A stretch of 64,000 bases of DNA from Nakamurella aerolata (lineage in GTDB: Bacteria; Actinomycetota; Actinomycetes; Mycobacteriales; Nakamurellaceae), in contig NZ_JABEND010000004.1 of NCBI RefSeq assembly GCF_013002705.1, positions 62,001 to 126,000 of the forward strand, in the 5' to 3' direction. This document shows positions 8,380-17,385 of the stretch, one piece after another. The number at the start of each line of letters is the position of its first letter. Positions within the stretch are counted from its first letter, which is position 1. Both the position numbers and the translations under genes were made by a program. The notes under the pieces are model-generated. The model had not been told where the DNA came from. It did no database searches and saw only the letters and a program-made list of their open reading frames with translations.

Positions 8380-9329
8380 CAGGCCGGCCCGCCGCCCGCC
8401 GCTGGACCGGGGGCGTCAGCGGGGGACGCGTCAGCGGGTGCAGCGGGGGAACCGGCAGCGGGTGCAATCGGGGGCGCGTCAGCCGGGGGACCAGCGGGGG
8501 GATTCGCCGGCAGCGGCAGCCGTTCACCGTTGATCCGGTCTGCGTCCGGCTCATCGAGAGTGTCGAGGACCCAGTCGGCGAGGGCCGCTGCCGTGGTGAA
8601 CCCGGGCTTGTCGCCGATCGCGGTGATGACGCCGATCACCGCGGCGGCGGTCTGCGGCACCGGGTCGGTCTTGCGACCGGATTGCTTGCGCCGGAACGAG
8701 TCTGCCAGCGCGCGCTGCCAGGCCTCTGCGGCGGCTTTGGCGGTGGCGTAGTTGGCGCCGCCGGCTGTCGGCCGGCCGGCGGCCTTGGCGCTGACGATGA
8801 TCGCGCGGCCGGCCGGCGCCGCCAGCAGCTGATCGTGCAGCGCCAGCGTGGTGTGGCGCAGGGTGTCGATCAGGTTGCCGGACAAGAACTTCCAGTCGTC
8901 CTCGGAGTTAGCGGTGAAGCCCTTGCCGCCGCGCCAGCCGCCGATCAGATGCACCAGCGCGTCAACCCTGCCGAACTTGTCAGCCAGGCGCTGGGCCAGC
9001 GCCTCGGCGGCGGCCTGGTCGGTGAGGTCGACCTGTTCCGTCGCGGCCAGACCGGGCACCCCGGCGGCGAGTGCGGTCAGCGCGTCGGCGTTGCGCCCGA
9101 CGGCCACCACGCGCCGGCCGGCCGCGGCCAACCGCCGGGAGGTCTCGATGCCGGCCGGCCCGGTAGCTCCGGTCACCACCACCACCGGTGCGTCGGCGGC
9201 GGTGTTGGTTGCGCTGGATGCACTGGATGCACTGTCAGTCTGCTGCCCGCCTGGCTGTTGTCGGCTCGACGGTTGTTGACTCGACTGCTGACTTGACTGC
9301 TGGCTCGGCTGTTGGTTGGGCTGGGTCAC
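8379..9329 (-). CDS. Short-chain dehydrogenase/reductase
   Basis: The 316-residue protein has the Rossmann signature VVTGATGPAG near residue 53, an NNAG-equivalent region (VHLIGGW), and the catalytic Ser ... YATAK. It should catalyse an NAD(P)-dependent oxidoreduction on an unknown substrate. Both ends are low complexity: about 45 N-terminal residues made of SQQ repeats and Ser/Ala, and a Pro/Ala/Asp-rich C-terminal tail of about 45 residues, each outside the core fold. The GTG at 9329 is supported by TACCCT 7 nt upstream. It heads the operon SDR-NUDIX-threonine aldolase. Confidence 0.8.
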   Translation of the reverse strand: MTQPNQQPSQQSSQQSSQQPSSRQQPGGQQTDSASSASSATNTAADAPVVVVTGATGPAGIETSRRLAAAGRRVVAVGRNADALTALAAGVPGLAATEQVDLTDQAAAEALAQRLADKFGRVDALVHLIGGWRGGKGFTANSEDDWKFLSGNLIDTLRHTTLALHDQLLAAPAGRAIIVSAKAAGRPTAGGANYATAKAAAEAWQRALADSFRRKQSGRKTDPVPQTAAAVIGVITAIGDKPGFTTAAALADWVLDTLDEPDADRINGERLPLPANPPAGPPADAPPIAPAAGSPAAPADASPADAPGPAAGGGPA

Positions 9330-9336
9330 GCGGATC

Positions 9337-9342
9337 AGGGTA
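9337..9342 (-). promoter_or_regulatory. TANNNT -10 element for leaderless SDR operon
   Basis: TACCCT on the minus strand precedes the GTG at 9329 by 7 nt, with no ribosome binding site. Confidence 0.5.
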
Positions 9343-9428
9343 GGGCCCGGCCGTCGCGCTGTCGCACCGATGGGCACGGCCCGGTCACAGCTTTCGCACA
9401 GCTGAGTGCCGCTGGGTCGGCACCGGCC

Positions 9429-9434
9429 TACCAT
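9429..9434 (+). promoter_or_regulatory. TANNNT -10 element for leaderless GGDEF gene 1
   Basis: TACCAT is followed by 6 nt and the ATG at 9441. The same hexamer and spacing precede the paralogue's start at 10833 and glmU. Confidence 0.55.
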
Positions 9435-9440
9435 CGCGTC

Positions 9441-10751
9441 ATGCGCGCGCGGGCGACAGGGGCGTCAGGTTCGGCGGCAGCCACCGAACCGATGCCGGAG
9501 CGCCCGTGGAGCGACGTCCCACCGCTGGTGAAGTCGGTGGCGGCGACGCTGATCCTCGGCGCGATCGCGGTGTTGGTGGTGGCGGCATGGCGCAGCACTC
9601 CGCACGCGGCGGCGGACATGCTGACCAGTCCCGGACTCTGGATCAGCGTGTTGCTCGTGGTGCTGATGGACCTCTATCCGCTCGCGCCCTGGGCTGCCGA
9701 CGTGCCGAGCCTGCGTCGCCCCATCTCCAGGGCAGCCCCGCTGTTGGTGGCGGTTGTCTACGTTTTTGGGTGGCCGGCGGTGCTGCTGATGCCGTTGCTG
9801 GGAGCCAGTTACCTGCTCGTCATCGAACAGCGGCGGGCCTGGCGGGTCGGGGTCAACGTGGCGTTCGCGGTGCTGCAGGCCGGTGGGGTGGCCGGCGTGC
9901 TCGGCTGGGTCGTCGGCTCCGACCCAGCCCACGGCTCGCAGCCAGGGCCGACGCCGCTGGTGGTGCTGGTGGCGTCGGTGCTGGGTTCGCTGGTGTGGGT
10001 GCTGATCAACACCATCGTCAGTGGATGGATCATCGGCGTCAGCAGCCGCCGCGGCCTGCTGGGGGCGGCGCTGGTGGTCTACCGCGACACCCGGTTCTGG
10101 CTGGTCGGCTTTGCGCTGACGCCGGTGTTGGCGTGGCTGATGCTGACGGCACCGCTGCTGCTGCCGCTTGTCGGCTTGTTGATCGCGGTGATGTGGCAGG
10201 CGTTGGTGGTGGCCGGGCGGCTCAACCGGCAGGCCCGCACCGACGCGCTGACCGGGCTGGCCAACCGGAGCGCCCTGCTGGACGATCTCGACGAGCTGCT
10301 CCCCGCCAACGGTGTGGTGCTGCTGTTCGCCGACATCGACCTGTTCAAGCAGGTGAACGACACCCACGGCCACCCGACCGGCGATCGGGTGCTGGCTGAA
10401 CTGGGTCGCCGCATCCGCCGCTGCGCCGCCGAGCACCGCGAGCTGCGGGCCCCCACCGACACCTTCGCGGCACGCATCGGCGGTGACGAGTTCGTCGTGC
10501 TGTTGGCCGAACGCTGCACCGATCGGCAGGTGAACGATTTCGCCACCGAGCTGAGCGCACAGGTTGCTTGTCCGATCAAGCTGGGCGATCTGGTGGTGAC
10601 CGTGGAGTGCTCCTACGGGTGGCACCGCAGCCGCCGGACGGAGCAGCCGCTTGATGTGCTGCGTGCCGCCGATCGGGAGCTCTACCGGCGCAAGCACCTG
10701 CGCCGCGGCGGTGACGACCCTGGTGCTGCCCGGTCGGCTGCTGCCTCCTGA
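9441..10751 (+). CDS. Membrane diguanylate cyclase (GGDEF)
   Basis: The 436-residue protein has about six membrane segments in residues 30-255 and a GGDEF domain from about 265. The domain starts ARTDALTGLANR and carries the metal-binding FADIDLFKQVNDTHGH and the intact active-site motif RIGGDEF. It should make cyclic di-GMP from two GTP. The usual inhibitory I-site RxxD is not present at its normal place, so classical product inhibition may be lacking. The sensor part shares MDLYPLAPWAADVPSLRRPI with the neighbouring paralogue and is not a domain I can name. The ATG at 9441 is a likely leaderless start. Confidence 0.88.
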   Translation: MRARATGASGSAAATEPMPERPWSDVPPLVKSVAATLILGAIAVLVVAAWRSTPHAAADMLTSPGLWISVLLVVLMDLYPLAPWAADVPSLRRPISRAAPLLVAVVYVFGWPAVLLMPLLGASYLLVIEQRRAWRVGVNVAFAVLQAGGVAGVLGWVVGSDPAHGSQPGPTPLVVLVASVLGSLVWVLINTIVSGWIIGVSSRRGLLGAALVVYRDTRFWLVGFALTPVLAWLMLTAPLLLPLVGLLIAVMWQALVVAGRLNRQARTDALTGLANRSALLDDLDELLPANGVVLLFADIDLFKQVNDTHGHPTGDRVLAELGRRIRRCAAEHRELRAPTDTFAARIGGDEFVVLLAERCTDRQVNDFATELSAQVACPIKLGDLVVTVECSYGWHRSRRTEQPLDVLRAADRELYRRKHLRRGGDDPGAARSAAAS

Positions 10752-10820
10752 CCGGCGTCCGGCCCGCGGGGAGAGACCAACAACACGAACAACGGCGGTA
10801 GCGGTGTGCCGGATACCTCC

Positions 10821-10826
10821 TACCAT
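10821..10826 (+). promoter_or_regulatory. TANNNT -10 element for GGDEF gene 2
   Basis: TACCAT then 6 nt then the GTG at 10833, the same arrangement as upstream of GGDEF gene 1. This supports 10833 as the ancestral start of the interrupted gene. Confidence 0.5.
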
Positions 10827-10832
10827 GTGCCG

Positions 10833-12122
10833 GTGAGGTCGGGACAGACGCCAACGACGTCGGGCGATTCGCCCCGGGTGGTGGACCGACCCTGGCGTCG
10901 GGTACCCGGCCGGGTGCGACTCACCGCGGGTCTGATCTACGCCGCCGCGACCGCCTCCCTTCTCGGCAGCGGCGCTCTGGATGCGACCGGCCCGGCGTGG
11001 GTGCTCGACGGTCCCGGCATCTGGCTTGGACTGGCCAGCGTGCTGATGATGGACCTGTACCTGCTGCTGCCGTGGGCCTCTGATGTGCGGACCCTGCGTC
11101 GCCCGATCTCTCGGTCGGCGGCGCTGCAGGTGGCGATCGTGGTGGCGTAGGGGTTCGCGGCGGTACCGCCGCTGGTGGTGGTGGGCGGCCTGTGTGTGTT
11201 GATGTACGGCCGGATCCGGCTATGGCGGCTGCTATTGAGCGTCAGCTTCACCGCCGTGCAGACCTTCTCGGTGGCGCTGGCCGTTCATCTGGTGTTCGGG
11301 CCGGAGCCGGTGTTGACCCCGGACGAGTGGCAGATCATCTCCCGATCGCTGGTGGCGGTTCCGGTGTTCGTGGTCCCCAACCTGGTGCTGTGGACGACGG
11401 TGGACCGGGCGGTGCGGGGGCGGAGCTTCCGCGCCGGTGCAGTGATCATCGCTCGGCACGACGGGCGCTGGTGGGTCAGTTATGCCGCGACACCGTTGTT
11501 CGTGCTGATTCTGGTGGTCGCACCGTGGCTGATGGTGCTTGCCGGGATCTTGATGGCGGCCATCTGGCAGACCCTTGTGGTGATCGGCCGGCGCACCGAG
11601 CAGGCCAGAACGGACGCACTTACCGGGCTGGCCAACAGGTTTGGGCTCTTTGAAGATTTGGATGCGTTGCTGTCGCGGCGCGGGGCGGTGTTGCTGTTCG
11701 CCGACCTTGACGACTTCAAGACGATCAACGACAGTTTCGGCCACACCGGCGGTGACGCCGTGCTGGCCGAGGTCGGCCGGCGGATCGCCGGCTGGGTCAA
11801 GTCCAACCGCCACCTGAGCCCGCGCAGCGACAGCGTTGCCGCCAGGATCGGCGGCGACGAGTTCGTTGTCCTGCTGGCCGAGGAGAGCACGGACGAGCAG
11901 GTGGCTGCCGCCGCGGCGGAGCTGACAACCGTGCTGGCGCAACCGATCTGGGTGGGTCAGCAGGCGGTGCGGGTGTCGTGGTCGGTGGGTTGGAATCGGA
12001 GCGAGGCCGGCATCGACGCGTTGAAGCTGCTGCATGCGGCGGACAGCCGGCTGTACCGGCACAAGAGAGCACGGCCGGGACGCCGCGACACCCCGCCGCC
12101 CGCGGCGGCCCCCGGCCGTTGA
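10833..12122 (+). pseudogene. GGDEF protein paralogue interrupted by in-frame TAG
   Basis: From the GTG at 10833 the frame runs 105 codons, meets TAG at 11148-11150, and continues in the same frame to TGA at 12122. The full translation would be about 429 residues and aligns end to end with GGDEF gene 1. Before the stop it shares DLYLLLPWASDVRTLRRPIS; after it come more membrane segments, ARTDALTGLANR, FADLDDFKTINDSFGH and RIGGDEFVVLLAE. No base is gained or lost, so this is a single nonsense codon inside the membrane region. A GTG at 11175 could restart translation and yield a 315-residue protein that keeps the catalytic domain. It may be a recent pseudogene, a functional N-terminally shortened enzyme, or a sequencing error. 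The paralogue has Phe near the TAG position; TGG to TAG or CAG to TAG would be one-base routes. Confidence 0.75.
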
Positions 12123-12138
12123 TCTGTGGTGGTGCCGC

Positions 12139-13563
12139 TCAGCGCGCGCTGGCGGCGGTGATGCCTGACGTCGATTCGACGACGCCCTTCATCTTCTTCT
12201 TCAACGCTTCGTAGAACATCGACAGCGGGAACTCGTCGGGGAGCACCGCGTCGGTCAGTCCCTTGGGCAATCCGTCCAGCGGCAGCGCGGAAAGGTCGCC
12301 GGCGCGGTGCCGGTTCCAGGCCGAAAGCGGGTGCGGGGTGAGGGTTCCGGCGATCAGGTCGTAGGCGGCGATCCAGTGCGCCATCTTCGGACGGTCGATG
12401 GAGCGCCAGTACAGGTCTTCGATGCGCCGGCCCAGTTCGAGCACCGGTTCGGTGACCCGGTCCCAGTCGATCGACAGGCGATTGTCGGTCCAGTGCAACA
12501 CGTTTGCCTGGTGCAACCAGGCGAACAGCAGCTGGCCGCCGAGGCCGTCGTAGTTGCGGGTGCGGTTGCCGGTGATCGGGAAGCGGAAGATGCGGTCGAA
12601 GATCACCGCGTACTGCACCAGGTCGGCGTGGCTGTGGCCCTGCTTGGCCAGCGCGACCGACTCCCGGAACGCCGTCAGGTCGCAGCGCAGCTCTTCGAGG
12701 GAGTACAGGAAGTACGGCATCCGCTGCTTGATCATGAACGGATCGAACGGCAGGTCGCCGTGCATGTGGGTGCGGTCGTGGATCAGGTCCCACATCACGA
12801 AGGTTTGCTCGGCCAACTGCTGGTCTGCCACCAGCTGCTTGGCCCGCTCCGGCATGTTCAGCCCTGTGACCTCGGCGGCTTCGGACACCACCCGGCGGAA
12901 CCGAGCGGCCTCGCGGTCGGCGAAGATGCCGCCCCAGGTGAACTTCGGAAGCTCGCGCATGGCAATGGTTTCCGGGAACAGCACCGCCGAGTTGGTGTCG
13001 TAACCTGCGGTGAAATCCAGGAAGCGGATCGGCAGGAACAGTTTGTTGGAGTAGTCGCCGGCCTCCAGCTCGGCGATGAACTCCGGCCAGAGCACTTGCA
13101 GCGCAACGGCTTCCAGGTTGTGGTCGGGGTTACCGTTCTGGGTGTACATGGGGAATACCACCGCATGCACCAGGTTGTCGCGGCGGTCTGCTGCCGGCTG
13201 GAAGGCCACCAGCGAGTCGAGAAAGTCGGGAACGCCGAAGCCTTTGTCTGCCCAGCGGCGCAGATCGCGCTGGGCGGCGGCCAGGTAGCGGGCATCGTGC
13301 GGCAGCAGCTCGGTGAGCTGGCCGAGCGCAGCGGCGATGCGGTCGACCAGACCGCGAGCCAGCTCGGTGTCGGCGCCGTCGGCGAGCGCGCCGTCGGCCT
13401 GCTGCAGCTCACGCAGCTCGGTGACGCCGGCCTTCACGCTCGCCCAGGCGGGGCTGCTCAGCAGTTGCTCGGCGACGGCCGGGTCGGCCGCCGCCGGAAA
13501 GCCGTCGGCGGTCTCCGAGCCGGCATCGGCAGCAATCGCCGGGTCGAGAACAGATCCGGTCAC
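12139..13563 (-). CDS. DUF6421-family protein
   Basis: This 474-residue cytoplasmic protein resembles an actinobacterial family of unknown function that I know as DUF6421. Its most distinctive stretch is WDLIHDRTHMHGDLPFDPF, followed by MIKQRMPYFLYSLEELRCDL and RIFRFPITGNRTRNYDGLGG. The paired His and Asp residues look like possible metal ligands, but no reaction can be assigned. The GTG at 13563 is chosen because GGAGG lies 6 nt upstream. The gene has a good upstream promoter (13599-13627) and converges on the GGDEF pair with 16 bp between stop codons. Confidence 0.75.
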   Translation of the reverse strand: MTGSVLDPAIAADAGSETADGFPAAADPAVAEQLLSSPAWASVKAGVTELRELQQADGALADGADTELARGLVDRIAAALGQLTELLPHDARYLAAAQRDLRRWADKGFGVPDFLDSLVAFQPAADRRDNLVHAVVFPMYTQNGNPDHNLEAVALQVLWPEFIAELEAGDYSNKLFLPIRFLDFTAGYDTNSAVLFPETIAMRELPKFTWGGIFADREAARFRRVVSEAAEVTGLNMPERAKQLVADQQLAEQTFVMWDLIHDRTHMHGDLPFDPFMIKQRMPYFLYSLEELRCDLTAFRESVALAKQGHSHADLVQYAVIFDRIFRFPITGNRTRNYDGLGGQLLFAWLHQANVLHWTDNRLSIDWDRVTEPVLELGRRIEDLYWRSIDRPKMAHWIAAYDLIAGTLTPHPLSAWNRHRAGDLSALPLDGLPKGLTDAVLPDEFPLSMFYEALKKKMKGVVESTSGITAASAR

Positions 13564-13598
13564 TGTGCACCTCCAGGCAAGAGATTTTCTTGTCACCG

Positions 13599-13627
13599 AG
13601 CATATCAGCCGAAAATTATCCGGTCAC
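13599..13627 (-). promoter_or_regulatory. Promoter of the DUF6421-type gene
   Basis: On the minus strand GTGACC (-35) and TATGCT (-10) are separated by 17 bp. Transcription would start near 13592, giving a leader of about 29 nt that contains the GGAGG site. Confidence 0.55.
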
Positions 13628-13798
13628 GCAGCTCGGGGGTGTCCATCGAAGGGACCGAAGGAGGCGGCATGCGTCCGGTGCTCAGCCGCAGTGCTGGGCT
13701 CGTGGTCGTGGTGGCACTTGATGCCGAACCCGGGAGGCCGTCGCTGTTGGCGGCGGGTGGTTCGGATGTGCCCGGGAGTTTGTTCCCGCCGGTGCGCG

Positions 13799-16237
13799 TC
13801 ACCTGCTTCGGGGGGCGAGCGGATGGCGTGAGTAGGCGCGGCGTGCGCTCGCTCCCGCAGCGACGCCCGCCGCTGCTTGAACAGCCACCGCCCCGGCCGC
13901 GAGGGTCAGCAGCCCCAACCACGGGATGTCCGTTCCGGCACCTTCGGTTCGCACGTTCGCGACGCTGATGACGGCCCCGCCGATCACGCCGAGTAGGGCC
14001 CCAACTGTCCCGGCGATCAACGCAGCCCACACAGCGATCCGGGCGATGCCGCCCCTGGAGTACCCGAGGTCGGCCAATTGAAACAGCTCGCGGCGCCATT
14101 CACGCATGGCCTGGGCGGTGAGTAATAGCGACAGCAACACGCAGGCGATCGCGGCCACCAGTGCGGACATCTCCACTTCGGGCCCCGGTGGTTCTGAGGA
14201 GATGGCTCGGTAGGCGCGGACGGCGGACGGCGGTATCTCCATGTCGGCCGCAGCGTTTTGCATCTGAGCGAGCTGGGACGCCGCATCGGCGAACCGATAC
14301 TCCGTCGAACTGTCCGTGGTGAGTCCGGCGGGTAGCTGCGTGGACAGGATCAACGCCCCGGGGATGCTCACCCTTGCGGTGGCAGGGCTGGCTAGGTGTG
14401 CTGGTGCCGAAGGCACGGTGGCCTGGTTTGACCCTGCTGTGCCGGGTGATTCGCTCCAGTCGAGGACGGCCGTGACAGCCCGAGGGCCGGCTGGGTCGAA
14501 CACGACGAGCTTCCCGGCCCGGAGATCGGCGATGGACTGCGGAGCGAGAGCGAACCCCCAAAGCTCTTCGGTTGCCGCAGGGTCGTCGATGGCGCCGACG
14601 GTCCCGTTGCTGGTGAAGTCACGCAGACCCGCTGGAACTCCGTTTCTGCCCACCGCCGTTCTTGCGACCACAGGGGCGGCGCCTGCGATCGTGCTCAGGC
14701 GCTCAAGTTGCGCCGCGGGCAGCGGCGTGGGGCTCAGAATCTCGAGCTGCCCGGGCAGAACGTTGGTGCTCGCCCGGTCGGCATTGGTCTGCGCGTAAGA
14801 GGTGGAGCGGACCAGCAGCGCCGCAGGGAGCACCAGGCTCGCCATCACCACGGTCGCGATGGCGCCGGCCCGCCACCGCTCTCTGCTGGCCCACCGGCTG
14901 GCCATTCCCACCGGCGACGCGGTGCGGCCAAGGGTGGCATGCGCCATCCGCAGCAGATCTGGAGCAGTTGCGCTCAATGTGACGAGACAGCCGACAACCA
15001 CCAGTCCCATGGCTGCCTCGCTACTGGGGCCGGTGACCAGTAGAGAAGCGAGCAGAACGACGCCGCAGAACTGGACGATTCGTCGGGTCGAACCCTCTTG
15101 CCGATTGATGGTTCCCTCGCCGGCGGCACGGCCACCACCACCCGAACGCAGTACCGCAGTTTGCACGCGCCCGTATCCAATGACGACTGCCAATCCGGCG
15201 GCCACGATCACAGCGGCAACCCCTATCAGCACTTCAGCCGGAGGGAAGGAGAGATCCAACTGCCGCTGGGCGATCTGCTCAGCCGGTCCCGCCAGTAACG
15301 GCGCCGCCACCAGGGCCAGTCCCAGGCCACCGAGAACGCCGCCGGTAATCAGCGCCGCCGAGCTGATGAGGACGGCCGCGCGCACGGTTCGCTGAGGAAC
15401 GCCGACAGCGGCGAGCAAGGTGAATTCGTCTACCTGCCACCGCAGTCGCACGACCAGAACGGCGCCAACTGCTGCGCCGGCCAATGCCAGCATCGGGAAC
15501 CCGATGACGGCGATCAGCCGCAGGTAGATGGGCTTGCGTGAGGGAATGTCGCTGGAGAAGGTGAGGTTGCCAAGCTGGGATATCGCAGCAACTGTCGTGC
15601 CGTCGGCGGTGTTCAGATTTACGGCGATATCAACGGAAGGGGCCAGCGCTGCGGCCACTGCGGCCGAAGGGCGCAACGCCTCCCAGGTGCCCGGGGCGGC
15701 GATCACGAATGATTGGCGGAAATCATCGCGCTGCCGGGCGATTCCTACCACGCGCGCCGGACGGTCGTGGTCGAGCTCCAGCGCGATCGTCCCGCCGACG
15801 GCCAACCGATACTGCCGGGCTGCCGACGGAGAAATCGCCACCTCCGAGGGGGCGGTAGGTAACCGTCCGCTGTCGACTCGATAATTGCCGCCGGCAGGAC
15901 CGCTGAAATTTCGCTGCATGAAATATTCGGTGCCGACCATTCCGTTGGCCTGGACCGGCATGAGAGTGTCGATGACCTTGGGCTGCGGATCGAGCCCCGC
16001 AGGTAGCCGCGACAGTGTGCTGGTCAGGCTTGCGGGCGTTGGCTCAATGGCCAACGACGCGTTAGCCCCGTTGTTCACCACCGCGATCAGTCGGTCCTGA
16101 GTGTCGTTGAGGGCGGCGAGCAGGACGGCGCCGGTGACTGTGAGGGCTGCGATCACCAGGACTTGCGCAATGGTGAGCACTGACCGCCACCCGCCGGCCA
16201 GTGCGATGCGGCGCACCAGCAGGCCGAGGCCGCTCAA
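13799..16237 (-). CDS. ABC transporter permease, FtsX/MacB type
   Basis: The 812-residue membrane protein has the duplicated FtsX layout. There is one segment near residues 15-45, a large extracytoplasmic domain to about 235, three segments between about 240 and 360, and a central pair near 395-440. A segment near 475, a second outer domain to about 690, and three C-terminal segments complete it. Such permeases work with a LolD/MacB-type ATPase in peptide or lipoprotein export, or in resistance to membrane-active peptides. The start is TTG at 16237, overlapping the ATPase stop as TTGA, so it is coupled to the ATPase gene and, through it, to the secreted I36-like gene. Confidence 0.85.
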   Translation of the reverse strand: MSGLGLLVRRIALAGGWRSVLTIAQVLVIAALTVTGAVLLAALNDTQDRLIAVVNNGANASLAIEPTPASLTSTLSRLPAGLDPQPKVIDTLMPVQANGMVGTEYFMQRNFSGPAGGNYRVDSGRLPTAPSEVAISPSAARQYRLAVGGTIALELDHDRPARVVGIARQRDDFRQSFVIAAPGTWEALRPSAAVAAALAPSVDIAVNLNTADGTTVAAISQLGNLTFSSDIPSRKPIYLRLIAVIGFPMLALAGAAVGAVLVVRLRWQVDEFTLLAAVGVPQRTVRAAVLISSAALITGGVLGGLGLALVAAPLLAGPAEQIAQRQLDLSFPPAEVLIGVAAVIVAAGLAVVIGYGRVQTAVLRSGGGGRAAGEGTINRQEGSTRRIVQFCGVVLLASLLVTGPSSEAAMGLVVVGCLVTLSATAPDLLRMAHATLGRTASPVGMASRWASRERWRAGAIATVVMASLVLPAALLVRSTSYAQTNADRASTNVLPGQLEILSPTPLPAAQLERLSTIAGAAPVVARTAVGRNGVPAGLRDFTSNGTVGAIDDPAATEELWGFALAPQSIADLRAGKLVVFDPAGPRAVTAVLDWSESPGTAGSNQATVPSAPAHLASPATARVSIPGALILSTQLPAGLTTDSSTEYRFADAASQLAQMQNAAADMEIPPSAVRAYRAISSEPPGPEVEMSALVAAIACVLLSLLLTAQAMREWRRELFQLADLGYSRGGIARIAVWAALIAGTVGALLGVIGGAVISVANVRTEGAGTDIPWLGLLTLAAGAVAVQAAAGVAAGASARRAYSRHPLAPRSR

Positions 16238-16950
16238 GCGACACCTTCCATTGCGCCGACCTCGCCGTCGCGAACGGTCAGTACCCGGTCGGCGACCTCT
16301 CGGAACGCCGGATCGTGCGTGGCCACCACCACGGCGCGGCCGGCAGTGCGTAGGTCGTGGAGCGCCGACATCACGCCTCGTGCGGTGCTGGTATCCACCG
16401 ACCCTGTTGGTTCGTCGGCCAATACCACCTCGCCGGGCAGGGCCAGCGCCCTCGCAATGGCGACCCGCTGCCGTTGCCCGCCGGACAGCTCCGCCGGGAA
16501 CCGGTCGCCCAACTGCGGCAACCCGACGGCCGCCAGCGCCTGGTCGGCGGCAGCCGCAGCTTCCGCTTTGGAGACCCCGCGGACGGTCAACGGCAACGAG
16601 ATGTTCTCGGCGGCAGTCAGTAACGCGACCAGGTTGTATTCCTGGAAGATCACACTCACATGATTCCGTCGCAAAGAAATCAGCCGGTCAACAGACGCGT
16701 TGGCAACATCAACTCCGGCAACCGTGATATCCCCTTCGTCCGGAGAAACCAGGCCAGCCATCAGGTTCAGAAGCGTGGTCTTACCGCTTCCACTGGCACC
16801 AACTAGCACCAGCATCTCGCCCGGCCGCACCGTCAGGGAGACGTCGGAGGCAGCGATCACCTCACCGAAGGGGGTCAGATACTTCTTTGCTACCCCCGAC
16901 AGCGCGATGATCGGCGCATGCTCAACGGCGAGCGGTTCAACGCTCGTCAC
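16234..16950 (-). CDS. ABC transporter ATPase, MacB/LolD type
   Basis: The 238-residue nucleotide-binding subunit has Walker A GASGSGKTTL, the Q-loop VIFQEYNLV, signature LSGGQRQRVAIARAL, Walker B VVLADEPTG and the switch histidine in ATHDP. It energises the permease encoded next. The start is GTG at 16950, which overlaps the TGA of the secreted I36-like gene as GTGA, and its own stop overlaps the permease start; all three genes are therefore translationally coupled. Confidence 0.92.
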   Translation of the reverse strand: MTSVEPLAVEHAPIIALSGVAKKYLTPFGEVIAASDVSLTVRPGEMLVLVGASGSGKTTLLNLMAGLVSPDEGDITVAGVDVANASVDRLISLRRNHVSVIFQEYNLVALLTAAENISLPLTVRGVSKAEAAAAADQALAAVGLPQLGDRFPAELSGGQRQRVAIARALALPGEVVLADEPTGSVDTSTARGVMSALHDLRTAGRAVVVATHDPAFREVADRVLTVRDGEVGAMEGVA

Positions 16951-17336
16951 GAACAGGTCGTCGTGTTGCTGAACAGATAAAATGAAGAGAAGATGTCATT
17001 CGCCCCGCTGCCAACCCAGCCGTTGGCTGTCCGGTAGTTGGCGCAAAAGCGACTGCCGCCACGGTTTGCACCTGAATAGTACTCGCCGTCCACTGCAGTC
17101 TCGTTCGACCATGACGACGTTTTGTCGTTGGCCAAACCCGAGAAGTTGAATATCACACCACGCGTGGCACTAGCGGGGGAAAGTAGACCGACCCAGTTGA
17201 TTTCGCCGTATGCACACAGCCGTCCGTTGCAGTCCGGCTTTCCTGCGGAGGCGGCGGGCGGATTCACGACCAAACCGAGTCCGAGCACACTTAGTCCGGC
17301 AATGATAGATGTAATGATCTTCTTCCCCGACATCAT
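16947..17336 (-). CDS. Small secreted I36-family-like protein
   Basis: The 129-residue precursor has a clear Sec signal peptide (MMSGKKIITSIIAGL, hydrophobic core, cleavage expected after AASA near residue 31). The mature part of about 98 residues has four cysteines. The pattern CNGRLCAYGEINW ... LANDKTSSWSNET ... GGSRFCANY resembles peptidase inhibitor family I36/beta-gamma-crystallin-like secreted proteins of actinobacteria, where the DKTSSW stretch recurs. Whether this one inhibits a protease is unknown. The ATG at 17336 (or the adjacent ATG at 17333) follows AAAGGAG. Its stop overlaps the ABC ATPase start. Base composition is visibly more AT-rich than the neighbours, a hint of transfer. 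Confidence 0.75.
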   Translation of the reverse strand: MMSGKKIITSIIAGLSVLGLGLVVNPPAASAGKPDCNGRLCAYGEINWVGLLSPASATRGVIFNFSGLANDKTSSWSNETAVDGEYYSGANRGGSRFCANYRTANGWVGSGANDIFSSFYLFSNTTTCS

Positions 17337-17368
17337 GATTCTCCTTTGAATCAGGTAACTTCCCCCGG

Positions 17369-17384
17369 AGTGAGGTAGCTCACT
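17369..17384. promoter_or_regulatory. Palindrome at the I36-operon start site
   Basis: AGTGAGctacCTCACT (minus strand) is a perfect 6-bp inverted repeat with a 4-nt centre. It begins one base after the -10 hexamer, where a repressor would block initiation. Confidence 0.5.
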
Positions 17385-17385
17385 G

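Noticed and set aside
11148-11150. TAG as a pyrrolysine or programmed readthrough codon
   Set aside because: No pyl genes or readthrough context is visible, and the paralogue has an ordinary residue here; a plain nonsense mutation is simpler.
12307-13968. Long plus-strand frame opposite the DUF6421-type gene
   Set aside because: The minus-strand product has a coherent protein sequence, ribosome binding site and promoter; the opposite frame is an Arg/Gly/Val-rich shadow.
16947-17336. Lactococcin 972-type bacteriocin
   Set aside because: The gene arrangement is similar, but the mature peptide does not resemble the lactococcin 972 sequence I recall and has four cysteines; the DKTSSW pattern fits I36-like proteins better.
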